Source: Anaerococcus rubeinfantis (GTDB lineage Bacteria; Bacillota; Clostridia; Tissierellales; Peptoniphilaceae). Taken from it: 64,000 bases of DNA. The stretch covers positions 124,001 through 188,000 of the forward strand of contig NZ_LN913016.1 of NCBI RefSeq assembly GCF_001487145.1, read 5' to 3'. The translations under genes were made by a program, and so were the position numbers. The notes under the pieces are model-generated. The model made no database searches and had not been told where the DNA came from. It worked only from the letters and a program-made list of their open reading frames with translations. This document shows positions 18,030-25,385 of the stretch, one piece after another. Every line of letters starts with the position of its first letter. Position 1 is the stretch's first letter.

Positions 18030-19685
18030 ATGAAACAAACAGTTTATATTACAGGTCACAAAAATCCAGATACTGATTCTATTTGCTCAGCCCTTGCCTA
18101 TGCAAATTTAAAAAATAGGCTCGGTGATACAGAAGCAATTCCAATTAGGCTTGGTCACGTTAACCAAGAAACTCAATTTGTTCTCGATTATTTTGGAGTA
18201 AAGCCTCCTCTTCACAAGGACTCAATGAAACTTCAAATAAAAGATATTGACTATGACAATTCCTACAATGTTGACGAATCCCTACCAATTAGAAATGCTT
18301 GGTCAATAATTCAAGAAAATAAATTGAATTCTCTTTTTGTAGTTGATGAAAATGAAAAATTAATAGGAGTAGCTTCTCTTTCAAATTTGACCCATTCTTA
18401 TATGGAAGTTTGGGATGATAGGATTATTGGAAGAACCCACACTCCACTTGAAAATATAGTAGATATTTTGTCAGCAAAAATAGTTGTAAATCCAAAAAAT
18501 CCGAGAGCTTTTAAAGGGAAAATGATGGTTTATGCCATGAATGAAAAAGACTCACCTCAAAATTCCTTGGTTGGTGATGGAGATTTGGTTATTACTGGAA
18601 ATAGGCTTGAAGCTCAAGAATATCTTATAAATAAAAATATTTCCCTAATAATTTTGACTAATGGGTCAGAGATGAAAGAAGATTTGATAAAAGAAGCCGA
18701 AAAAAATAATATTACAATTATTTCGACAGAATATGATACTTTTATGACGGCAAGACTTTTGCCAATGGCAGTTCCCATTGCAAATGTAATGAGTACTGAA
18801 AATTTAGTTTATTTTTCTCCAGAAGATACGGTTGATACAGTTCGTGAGGTAATGGGAAAAACTAGGTTTAGATCTTATCCAATTGTTGATGCAAGGGGAA
18901 GGGTTCTTGGGGCAATTTCAAGATACCATTTGATTTCTGATGAGAAGAAAAAATTAATTTTGGTTGACCACAACGAAAGAAACCAATCAGTGGATGATAT
19001 TGATTATGCAGAAATTATTGAAATAATTGACCACCACAGAGTTGCAAATGTCGTTACAAACCAACCCCTATTTTTTAGGGCAGAACCTGTGGGATCAACT
19101 TCAACTATTATAGCAAAAATGTTTTTTGAATCAGGGATAAGACCAACAAAAGAAATTGCAGGCATACTTTCAGCTGCCATAATTTCCGACACCCTTTTAT
19201 TTAGGTCTCCTACAACGACAGAAACTGATAAAAGAGTTTTAAATAGGCTTACAAAAATTGCAGACATAAATCCAGAAGAATTTGCCATGAAGATGTTTAA
19301 GGCTGGAACAAGTTTGAAAAACAAATCTCCAGAAGATTTGATTGATGGAGATGTAAAGGCCTTTACAATCGGAGATGATAAAATTAGGGTTGGACAAGTT
19401 ATGACCATGAATCCAGAAGAACTTGATCCAATAAAAGATAAGCTTACAAATTTAATGGAAGAAAGAATTCATGCCAAGGGAGAAAATACCTTTGTTCTTG
19501 TTCTTACAGATATTTTTAATAAAAAATCTGAACTTTTGGTTGTGGGAAATTATCTAAGTGATATAGAAAATGTTTTTGGAAATAAGGTAAAAAATGGAAC
19601 AATTTCAGCTCCGGGAGTTTTATCAAGAAAAAAACAAGTCATACCAAAATTAACTGAAGCTATTATGAATTCACACAATAATTAG
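18030..19685 (+). CDS. ppaC: Manganese-dependent inorganic pyrophosphatase with CBS and DRTGG domains
   Basis: Family II pyrophosphatase of about 551 residues that hydrolyses PPi to phosphate in the cytoplasm. DHH motifs are HKNPDTD (10-16) and DHHRVAN (334-340). Between them lies a regulatory insert of CBS (about 80-130), DRTGG (about 150-250) and a second CBS (about 255-310), the arrangement seen in nucleotide-regulated CBS-PPases of Clostridia. A GTG at 18012 is in frame, but ATG at 18030 has AGAGGT just upstream and begins at the conserved N-terminus. It is probably co-transcribed with the CNNM gene. Confidence 0.95.
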   Translation: MKQTVYITGHKNPDTDSICSALAYANLKNRLGDTEAIPIRLGHVNQETQFVLDYFGVKPPLHKDSMKLQIKDIDYDNSYNVDESLPIRNAWSIIQENKLNSLFVVDENEKLIGVASLSNLTHSYMEVWDDRIIGRTHTPLENIVDILSAKIVVNPKNPRAFKGKMMVYAMNEKDSPQNSLVGDGDLVITGNRLEAQEYLINKNISLIILTNGSEMKEDLIKEAEKNNITIISTEYDTFMTARLLPMAVPIANVMSTENLVYFSPEDTVDTVREVMGKTRFRSYPIVDARGRVLGAISRYHLISDEKKKLILVDHNERNQSVDDIDYAEIIEIIDHHRVANVVTNQPLFFRAEPVGSTSTIIAKMFFESGIRPTKEIAGILSAAIISDTLLFRSPTTTETDKRVLNRLTKIADINPEEFAMKMFKAGTSLKNKSPEDLIDGDVKAFTIGDDKIRVGQVMTMNPEELDPIKDKLTNLMEERIHAKGENTFVLVLTDIFNKKSELLVVGNYLSDIENVFGNKVKNGTISAPGVLSRKKQVIPKLTEAIMNSHNN

Positions 19686-19686
19686 C

Positions 19687-19715
19687 TTTACTGAAAAACT
19701 TATCTATGCTATAAT
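19687..19715 (+). promoter_or_regulatory. Promoter of the aro leader and operon
   Basis: TTTACT (19687-19692), 17-base spacer and TATAAT (19710-19715). Transcription would start near 19722, just upstream of the AGGAG site and the leader peptide ATG at 19744. Confidence 0.65.
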
Positions 19716-19743
19716 ATAAAAAAATTTAAAACAGGAGAAAATA

Positions 19744-19836
19744 ATGAAAAACTTAAATTTTGCACAAAATAGCTTTTACTTTTTTAACTTTACTTTTGAC
19801 AAAAGTAAGGCTATTTATCATGTGCAAAATTTTTAA
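19744..19836 (+). CDS. Phenylalanine-rich leader peptide of the aroF-aroC-pheA operon
   Basis: A 30-codon frame with its own AGGAG site (19733-19737) lies between the promoter and an intrinsic terminator. Seven of 30 residues are Phe and two are Tyr, including the run FYFFNFTF at residues 11-18, all Phe as TTT. The downstream operon makes phenylalanine, so this fits a ribosome-stalling leader like E. coli pheL, though it is not homologous in sequence. Stalling at the Phe run would cover the left arm of the first hairpin and free its right arm. Known: such leaders control phe, trp and his operons in Proteobacteria. Inferred: the same logic here. Confidence 0.8.
   Translation: MKNLNFAQNSFYFFNFTFDKSKAIYHVQNF
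19755..19832 (+). promoter_or_regulatory. Leader hairpin (regions 1 and 2) overlapping the leader peptide
   Basis: Within the leader frame, AAATTTTGCACA (about 19755-19766) pairs with TGTGCAAAATTT (about 19821-19832), and the stem continues after a bulge as AAATAGC with GCTATTT. It spans the Phe codons. A ribosome stalled on them would block the left arm and release GGCTATT (19809-19815), which can pair with AATAGCC (19872-19878) inside the downstream terminator. Confidence 0.65.
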
Positions 19837-19860
19837 ACACTTTAAGTTTTTTTGAATTTT

Positions 19861-19891
19861 AGCTTCTTGGTAATAGCCAGGAAGCTTTTTT
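19861..19891 (+). terminator. Attenuator terminator before aroF
   Basis: AGCTTCTTGG (19861-19870) pairs with CCAGGAAGCT (19877-19886), 10 bp with one U-G pair and a six-base loop TAATAG, then a T-run to 19891. AATAGCC at 19872-19878 covers loop and right arm and is complementary to GGCTATT at 19809-19815, giving a mutually exclusive antiterminator. Confidence 0.85.
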
Positions 19892-19923
19892 ATTATTTAG
19901 AAAAGAAAAATTAGGAGGAAAAT

Positions 19924-20934
19924 ATGATTATTAAACTAAAAAATAATGCAAATGAAAAAGAAGTTCAAGATCTTATAAAAGAAATTGAAGATATGGGCCT
20001 TAAAGTAAGTAAGGCAGTTGGTTTTAAAACGACTATTTTGGGACTTTTGGGAGATACATCCAAGGTTTCAAAAGATGATATGAAATCAAAAAATGTTGTT
20101 GATGATGTAATAAGAATCCAAGAACCTTACAAAAAAGCAAACAGAAAATTTCATCCAGAAGATACAATAATTACTCTTGAAAATGGAACAAAAATTGGGG
20201 GAGGATCTTTTGTTTTTATGGCAGGACCATGTTCAGTCGAAAGTGAAGAACAAATTTTATCAATTGCCCAAAAAATAAAAAAATCTGGAGCAACAATTTT
20301 AAGAGGAGGAGCTTTTAAACCAAGAACAAGCCCATATTCTTTCCAAGGTTATGGAAAAAAAGCCATTGATTATCTTGTAAAGGCTAAAGAGGAAACTGGT
20401 CTTGCCCTTGTTTCAGAAATTATGGAAATAAATCAATTAAAATATTTTGACGACGTTGATATTTTACAAGTCGGAGCAAGAAATATGCAAAATTTTGATT
20501 TGTTGAAGGCGCTTGGTGAAACTGATAAGCCAATTTTATTAAAAAGAGGCTTGGCTGCAACTTATGAAGAATTATTGATGGCAGCAGAATATATTATGAG
20601 TAGGGGAAATACAAAGGTAATTCTTTGCGAAAGGGGAATTAGAACTTTTGAAACTGCAACAAGAAATACTTTGGACGTTACAGCTATTCCATTTTTACAC
20701 GAAAAAACTCACCTTCCTGTAATAATTGACCCATCTCACGCAGCTGGTATTGCAAGATATGTAAAAGATTTGTCCCTTTCTGCGGCAGCTGTTGGGGCAG
20801 ATGGACTTATGATTGAAGTTCACGAAAATCCTGCCAAGGCATTTTCAGACGGGGCCCAATGTGTTCTTCCAGATGATTTTGATAAAATTTTAAAGGCAAG
20901 CAAAAAAATCCATGATTTAAGAAAGGAAATCTAA
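19924..20934 (+). CDS. aroF: 3-deoxy-7-phosphoheptulonate (DAHP) synthase
   Basis: DAHP synthase of the type I-beta group, 336 residues, catalysing the first step of the shikimate pathway from PEP and erythrose-4-phosphate. An N-terminal ferredoxin-like regulatory domain (about 1-70) precedes the TIM barrel, as in the Thermotoga enzyme, where it mediates feedback inhibition by Tyr or Phe. Barrel motifs are GPCSVESEEQI (about 101), RGGAFKPRTSPYSFQG, and DPSHAAG. AGGAGG precedes the ATG. It is the first gene after the Phe leader and attenuator, with aroC one base downstream. Confidence 0.95.
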   Translation: MIIKLKNNANEKEVQDLIKEIEDMGLKVSKAVGFKTTILGLLGDTSKVSKDDMKSKNVVDDVIRIQEPYKKANRKFHPEDTIITLENGTKIGGGSFVFMAGPCSVESEEQILSIAQKIKKSGATILRGGAFKPRTSPYSFQGYGKKAIDYLVKAKEETGLALVSEIMEINQLKYFDDVDILQVGARNMQNFDLLKALGETDKPILLKRGLAATYEELLMAAEYIMSRGNTKVILCERGIRTFETATRNTLDVTAIPFLHEKTHLPVIIDPSHAAGIARYVKDLSLSAAAVGADGLMIEVHENPAKAFSDGAQCVLPDDFDKILKASKKIHDLRKEI

Positions 20935-20935
20935 A

Positions 20936-22012
20936 ATGAGCCAAAGCTTTGGAAAAAATTTAAAAGTTACTATATTTGGATCAAGCCACCAGGAATATAT
21001 GGGAGTGGTGATGGATAATGTAAAAATTGGTTTTGAAATTGATATGGAAAAACTTGATGAGTTTATGCAAAGAAGGGCTCCAGGAAAATCAAAATTTACT
21101 ACAAAAAGAAAAGAAGCTGATCAAGCGATTTTTATTTCTGGAGTAAGTGAAAATAAAATAATTTCAAAAACAATAACTGCCCTAATAAAAAACAAGGATT
21201 ACAAATCCAAAGATTACGATAATTTAAATGATATTCCAAGGCCATCTCATGCAGACTACACTAGTTTTATAAAATACGGTAGCGAAATGGATATGAATGG
21301 TTCTGGTCCATTTTCTGGAAGATTGACTGCGCCATTTTGCCTTGCAGGAGGGATTGCCAAGCAAATTTTGGAAGATGATGGGATAAAAATTTCATCTAGG
21401 ATTAAAAATATTGGCGGAATTGAAGATAAAAAACTTGATTTGGCAAATCCTCCCATGGATGATTTAGAAAAAATTTCTCAAAAAGAAATTCCTCTTTTGG
21501 ATGAAAAAAAAGAAGAAGAGATAAGAAAGCTTTTGGAAGAGGTGAAAAAAGAAGGAGATTCTCTTGGTGGAATTTGCCAAGTTTTTGGAGAAAATATTCC
21601 ACAAGGATTGGGAGAGCCGATTTTCGATTCTTTTGAGGCAAATATTTCCCATCTTTCTTTTGGAATTCCAGGACTTAGGGCGATTTCTTTTGGCGAGGGA
21701 CTTTCTTCAATAAATTTGAGAGGATCAGATCACAACGACCAATTTGAAATTAAAGATGGGAAAGTTAGAACTATTACCAATAATGCCGGTGGAGTTGTCG
21801 GAGGAATTACAAATGGCATGCCTGTTGTTTTTGACTTAATTTTTAAGCCGACCCCATCAATTTCCCTTTCTCAAAAATCATTTTCTATAAAAGAGAAAAA
21901 AGAGAAAATTTTACAAATAAAAGGCCGTCATGATCCTTGTTTTTGCCTAAGAACTCTCCCAATTGGAGAATCAATCCTCGCTTTAACAGTATTGGACTTT
22001 TTAAATGAATGA
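20936..22012 (+). CDS. aroC: Chorismate synthase
   Basis: Chorismate synthase, 358 residues, the FMNH2-dependent last step of the shikimate pathway. It has RRAPGKSKFTTKRKEAD (about 46-62), IPRPSHADYT, and GGVVGGITNGMPVVF. The N-terminal motif, usually GESHG, reads GSSHQEYMG here: the active-site His is kept but the surrounding residues differ from the common form. It starts one base after aroF and overlaps pheA by eight bases, so the three form one operon. The other shikimate genes (aroB, D, E, A, K) are not in this window. Confidence 0.93.
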   Translation: MSQSFGKNLKVTIFGSSHQEYMGVVMDNVKIGFEIDMEKLDEFMQRRAPGKSKFTTKRKEADQAIFISGVSENKIISKTITALIKNKDYKSKDYDNLNDIPRPSHADYTSFIKYGSEMDMNGSGPFSGRLTAPFCLAGGIAKQILEDDGIKISSRIKNIGGIEDKKLDLANPPMDDLEKISQKEIPLLDEKKEEEIRKLLEEVKKEGDSLGGICQVFGENIPQGLGEPIFDSFEANISHLSFGIPGLRAISFGEGLSSINLRGSDHNDQFEIKDGKVRTITNNAGGVVGGITNGMPVVFDLIFKPTPSISLSQKSFSIKEKKEKILQIKGRHDPCFCLRTLPIGESILALTVLDFLNE

Positions 22013-23006
22013 AAATATGAAAAAAATTATTAAAGATTTAGAAAAAGAAAATTTTAGCAGAGAAGATTTGGAAAAAATTGATAAAATTTTAAAAGAAAAA
22101 TACAAAAATTATTTGATGGAACTTGATGATGGTGATTTTTCAAAAAATATTCAAGAAAAAATTATAAATGAAAATTTTCCAAAAGGAGGAAAGATAGGAC
22201 TTGGAGGAGCCAAGGGATCTTACGCTGATCAAGTTGGAAATATTATTTTTCCTAAAGGCGAGAGGAAATATTTTAAAAGATTTGACCAAATTTTAGATGC
22301 AATAGATGAGAATGAATGTGATTTTGGGATTTTGCCTTTGGAAAATTCTTCATTTGGTTCTGTAAAGGAAGTTTATAATTTGATGCTTGAAAGAAATTTT
22401 TATATTGTTGGAAGTTATAAGCTTGATATTAACCATTATCTTCTTGGAAATTTGGATGCAAATTTATCCGATATTAAAAAAGTTTACTCTCATCCCCAAG
22501 CTTTGGGTCAGTGTGGAAAATATATTGAAAGAAATGGATTTGTTTCAAAAGAATATTATAATACGGCTTTATCTGCAAAATATATTAAAGAAAATAAGGA
22601 TAAGAGTCTTGGGGCAATTGGGTCAAAATTTGCAGGGGAAATTTATAAGCTAAAAATTTTAGATGAAAATATACAAAATGAGTCAAATAATTATACGAGA
22701 TTTATAATTGTAGCCAAGGACTTAAAAATTTATAAAGATGCTGATAAAATTTCTGTAAGATTAAAGGCACTGGATAAGCCAGGATCTCTTATAAATATTG
22801 TAGAAAAATTTAAAATTTTGGGTGTAAATATGACCAAACTTGAATCATCCCCAATACCAGGATCTGATTTTGAATTTGTTTTTTATTTTGATTTCCAAGG
22901 ATCTTTAAATGAAAAAAGAATTAGAATTCTTTTGGATTTTTTAAAGGAAAATGCAAGAGATTTTGCTTTTATGGGAGCATACATTGACTTTAATAAGATG
23001 TTTTAA
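22005..23006 (+). CDS. pheA: Prephenate dehydratase with ACT domain
   Basis: Converts prephenate to phenylpyruvate, the committed step to phenylalanine; 333 residues. The dehydratase domain (about 63-235) has GAKGSYAD, LPLENSSFGSV and NNYTRFIIVA, where the TRF motif holds the catalytic Thr. The ACT domain (about 245-325; KPGSLINIVEKF, TKLESSPIPG) normally binds Phe for feedback inhibition. The first 60 residues are helical and lysine-rich. They could be a degenerate chorismate mutase region, but the usual mutase residues are not evident. Ends the attenuated aro operon; a terminator follows. Confidence 0.92.
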   Translation: MNENMKKIIKDLEKENFSREDLEKIDKILKEKYKNYLMELDDGDFSKNIQEKIINENFPKGGKIGLGGAKGSYADQVGNIIFPKGERKYFKRFDQILDAIDENECDFGILPLENSSFGSVKEVYNLMLERNFYIVGSYKLDINHYLLGNLDANLSDIKKVYSHPQALGQCGKYIERNGFVSKEYYNTALSAKYIKENKDKSLGAIGSKFAGEIYKLKILDENIQNESNNYTRFIIVAKDLKIYKDADKISVRLKALDKPGSLINIVEKFKILGVNMTKLESSPIPGSDFEFVFYFDFQGSLNEKRIRILLDFLKENARDFAFMGAYIDFNKMF

Positions 23007-23048
23007 AAAATTAATAATAGGCTGATTTTATTTAAAAAACGTGATACG

Positions 23049-23083
23049 AACCATTTGCTTTTTTTGAAGTAAATGGTTTTTTC
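23049..23083 (+). terminator. Intrinsic terminator after pheA
   Basis: AACCATTTGCTT (23049-23060) pairs with AAGTAAATGGTT (23067-23078), 12 bp with one G-U pair, followed by Ts. Confidence 0.85.
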
Positions 23084-23217
23084 TTTGGGATTTTTAAAAA
23101 TTAATTTAATTGTATATTTTTTCTAATAAAAAAATTATAAATTATTATTTTATTTTTCAAAAATTAGTTTATAATATTAAGAATGAGCTTATATTAAATA
23201 GAAAGAGGGTTTGTCCT

Positions 23218-24627
23218 ATGGATAAAATTATAAAATTAAATTCTAAGCTTAGCGATTTTTTGTGGGGATATCCTATGATAGTCGTTTTGCTTTTTGGAGG
23301 TCTTGTTTTAATTTATAGGTCCGATTTTTGGGTTTTTAAGAATTTTTCCTATATTTTTAAAAATACTTTTGGAAGACTTGTTAAGGATTCAAAATCGGAT
23401 AAAAATTCAATTTCTCCTTTTGAGGCTGTTTCGACTGCTCTTGCTGGAACTATTGGGGCTGGAAATATTGTTGGAGTTGCAACTGCAATTGGCTTTGGTG
23501 GGCCTGGTGCAATTTTTTGGATGTGGCTTGCAAGTTTTATTTGCATGACTACAAAAATGGTTGAGGTTAGTATGGCCGTTGCAAGCAGAGTTTCGGATGA
23601 TGATGGAAAATATATCGGTGGACCCATGTATTATATTGAAAAGGGTGCAGGGTCAAAAATTTTGGCGAAAATTTTTTCGTTTTTTGCCTTCATAGCAATT
23701 ATTGGAACAGGAGCTTTGGTTCAATCAAATTCGATTTCTGAATCTTTAAATGCTATGACTGGTTTAAATCTTCATCTTGGTGGAATTTTGATTGTAATTT
23801 TCATGCTTTTGGTTATTGTTGGTGGAATAAAAAGAATTGGTGCTTTTGCAGCAAAAATTGTTCCTATTATGTCAGTTTTTTATATAGTTGGTTGCCTTTT
23901 AATTCTTATTTTTCAAATTGAAAATTTGATTCCTGCTTTAAAAGAAATTATTATTTGTGCTTTTAACCCAAAATCTTTTGCAAGTGGAACGGCAGGTTCT
24001 GGAATTTTAATTTCAATTAGATGGGGGCTTGCAAGGGGGATTTTTTCAAATGAAGCAGGTCTTGGAACGGCTCCCATGGCCCATGCAACAAGTCACACTG
24101 ACCATCCTATAAGACAAGGAATGTGGGGAGCGATTGAAGTTTTTATTTCTTCTATGATTATTTGTACCATGACTGCCCTTGTAATTATTACAAGTGGAGT
24201 TTATAAAACTGAAAAACTTGAAGGAGCAGCTTTAACGGCAGCATCTTTTTCAAAATCATTTTTTTTGGGAAAATATGTGGTCTCTCTTGCCCTTGTTTTA
24301 TTTGCCTTTACAACGGCGGTTTCTTGGTGCTATTATGGGCAAAGATGTGTAAAATATTTGACAGGATCAAGTAAGCTTTCAAATATTTTCAAATATATTT
24401 ATATTATTTTTTGCTATGTAGGATCAATTGGAGGCTTAAAATTTGCTTGGTCATTTGCAGATACAGCCAATGCCTTTATGGTTATTCCAAATATCCTTGC
24501 TCTTATAATGATGAGTAAAACCTTTAAGAAAATTTTGGATGATTTTGATAAGTACAAAAATTCGGAAAAAAGAGGAAATTATTCTTGGACCTATGATAAT
24601 AAATGGGGAAAATATTTTGAAAAATAA
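23218..24627 (+). CDS. Alanine/sodium symporter (AGCS family, AlsT-like)
   Basis: Sodium-coupled importer of alanine or glycine, about 469 residues from the ATG at 23218. That start follows AGAGGG and begins at the usual MDKIIKLNSKLSDFLWGYP region; an in-frame ATG at 23110 would add 36 atypical residues. Family motifs are GTIGAGNIVGVATAI (about 78-92), GPGAIFWMW, and SNEAGLGTAPMAHA (about 278-291), with about 10 hydrophobic segments. A TATAAT lies at 23170-23175. It is monocistronic between terminators. Glutamine transport by relatives cannot be excluded. Confidence 0.94.
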   Translation: MDKIIKLNSKLSDFLWGYPMIVVLLFGGLVLIYRSDFWVFKNFSYIFKNTFGRLVKDSKSDKNSISPFEAVSTALAGTIGAGNIVGVATAIGFGGPGAIFWMWLASFICMTTKMVEVSMAVASRVSDDDGKYIGGPMYYIEKGAGSKILAKIFSFFAFIAIIGTGALVQSNSISESLNAMTGLNLHLGGILIVIFMLLVIVGGIKRIGAFAAKIVPIMSVFYIVGCLLILIFQIENLIPALKEIIICAFNPKSFASGTAGSGILISIRWGLARGIFSNEAGLGTAPMAHATSHTDHPIRQGMWGAIEVFISSMIICTMTALVIITSGVYKTEKLEGAALTAASFSKSFFLGKYVVSLALVLFAFTTAVSWCYYGQRCVKYLTGSSKLSNIFKYIYIIFCYVGSIGGLKFAWSFADTANAFMVIPNILALIMMSKTFKKILDDFDKYKNSEKRGNYSWTYDNKWGKYFEK

Positions 24628-24635
24628 TTTTATAC

Positions 24636-24677
24636 AAAAAAAGACTTTTGCAAGAAAATATGCAAAAGTCTTTTTTT
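24636..24677. terminator. Bidirectional terminator after the symporter gene
   Basis: A 17-bp stem: A-tract plus GACTTTTGCA (24636-24652), an eight-base loop, then TGCAAAAGTC plus a T-tract (24661-24677). It serves the symporter gene and the convergent DUF1858 gene. Confidence 0.92.
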
Positions 24678-24893
24678 TTATTTATTAAATTTTTCAAGCA
24701 AGAAATCAGGATCAATTCCGTGGACCATACAAGCTTCATCTAAAGTTTCATATAAAGATGAAGGACAAGCAATACAACCCATTCCGATTGAAAGGAAAGT
24801 ATTGATTGATTCTGGTTTTGCTTGAATTATATCACCGATTAACATATCATGTGTTATTTCTACTTTTTCTTTTTTTCTATCTTCTAAAGCCAT
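24678..24893 (-). CDS. DUF1858 (hybrid-cluster-protein-associated disulfide domain) protein
   Basis: Small protein of 71 residues matching the DUF1858 redox-disulfide domain. It has the family core ITHDMLIGDIIQAKP (about 13-27) and the cysteine pair GCIACPSS (about 39-46, a CxxC-like motif). In other anaerobes this domain is found alone or with hybrid cluster proteins and is thought to act in redox chemistry; its biochemical role is not settled. A GGAGG site precedes the start. No partner gene is adjacent. Confidence 0.85.
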   Translation of the reverse strand: MALEDRKKEKVEITHDMLIGDIIQAKPESINTFLSIGMGCIACPSSLYETLDEACMVHGIDPDFLLEKFNK

Positions 24894-24991
24894 AAAAACC
24901 CTCCTTTATGTCTAAAAATTATTTTACTATAAGTAGGATAAAAATCAAAGTAAAACACTAGGAATTGGGGTACAATTATTTTGGTGATAAA

Positions 24992-25324
24992 ATGAATGAA
25001 AAAAATTATGAAAAAATTTTAAATTTAAGAAAAGAATTAGAAGAGCTAGATAAAAGTTTGGAAAAAATCAAAAATAAAAATTCTTTTTTTAAATTTTTCA
25101 CAAGATCTCTTTTAATATCTTTTATATTTTTATTAATTGGATCTATAATGAAAATTCAAAATTCTACAAAAATTTTACTATTTGTTCTTGTTTTTATTCT
25201 TGCAAATTTAATTCAAATAATTTTAATTTCAAAAAATCAAAAGAAAGAAATAGAAAAAATAAAAAAAAAACAAATTAAAATCCAAGCCCAAATTTTTGCC
25301 CTTGTAAAAGAGGAAGAAAATTGA
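24992..25324 (+). CDS. Hypothetical small membrane protein with flanking coiled coils
   Basis: About 110 residues, family not recognised. A charged helix with heptad character (LRKELEELDKSLEKIKNK, about 10-27) leads into two hydrophobic segments (about 35-57 and 63-82), followed by a basic C-terminal helix (KKEIEKIKKKQIKIQ). A TTG at 24965 is in frame, but the ATG at 24992 is preferred, with a weak GGTGA upstream. It is next to htpG; the htpG -35 overlaps its stop codon. Function unknown. Confidence 0.6.
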   Translation: MNEKNYEKILNLRKELEELDKSLEKIKNKNSFFKFFTRSLLISFIFLLIGSIMKIQNSTKILLFVLVFILANLIQIILISKNQKKEIEKIKKKQIKIQAQIFALVKEEEN

Positions 25325-25348
25325 AAAAAACTGAATATTAAGTATAGT
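25321..25348 (+). promoter_or_regulatory. Promoter of htpG
   Basis: TTGAAA (25321-25326), 16-base spacer and TATAGT (25343-25348), immediately upstream of the CIRCE-like element. Confidence 0.6.
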
Positions 25349-25349
25349 A

Positions 25350-25376
25350 TTAGCAGTCGAAGACTTAAAGTGCTAA
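25350..25376 (+). promoter_or_regulatory. CIRCE-like HrcA operator upstream of htpG
   Basis: TTAGCAGTC, nine bases, AAGTGCTAA. The HrcA consensus CIRCE is TTAGCACTC-N9-GAGTGCTAA, so 16 of 18 arm positions match and the spacing is exact. It lies between the -10 and the start codon and runs into the ribosome site AAGGAGG, the usual position. This predicts heat-shock control of htpG by HrcA. Confidence 0.85.
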
Positions 25377-25385
25377 GGAGGATTT

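Noticed and set aside
19686-19923. T-box upstream of aroF
   Set aside because: No T-box antiterminator core and no specifier stem; the region is fully explained by a Phe-rich leader frame, hairpin and terminator.
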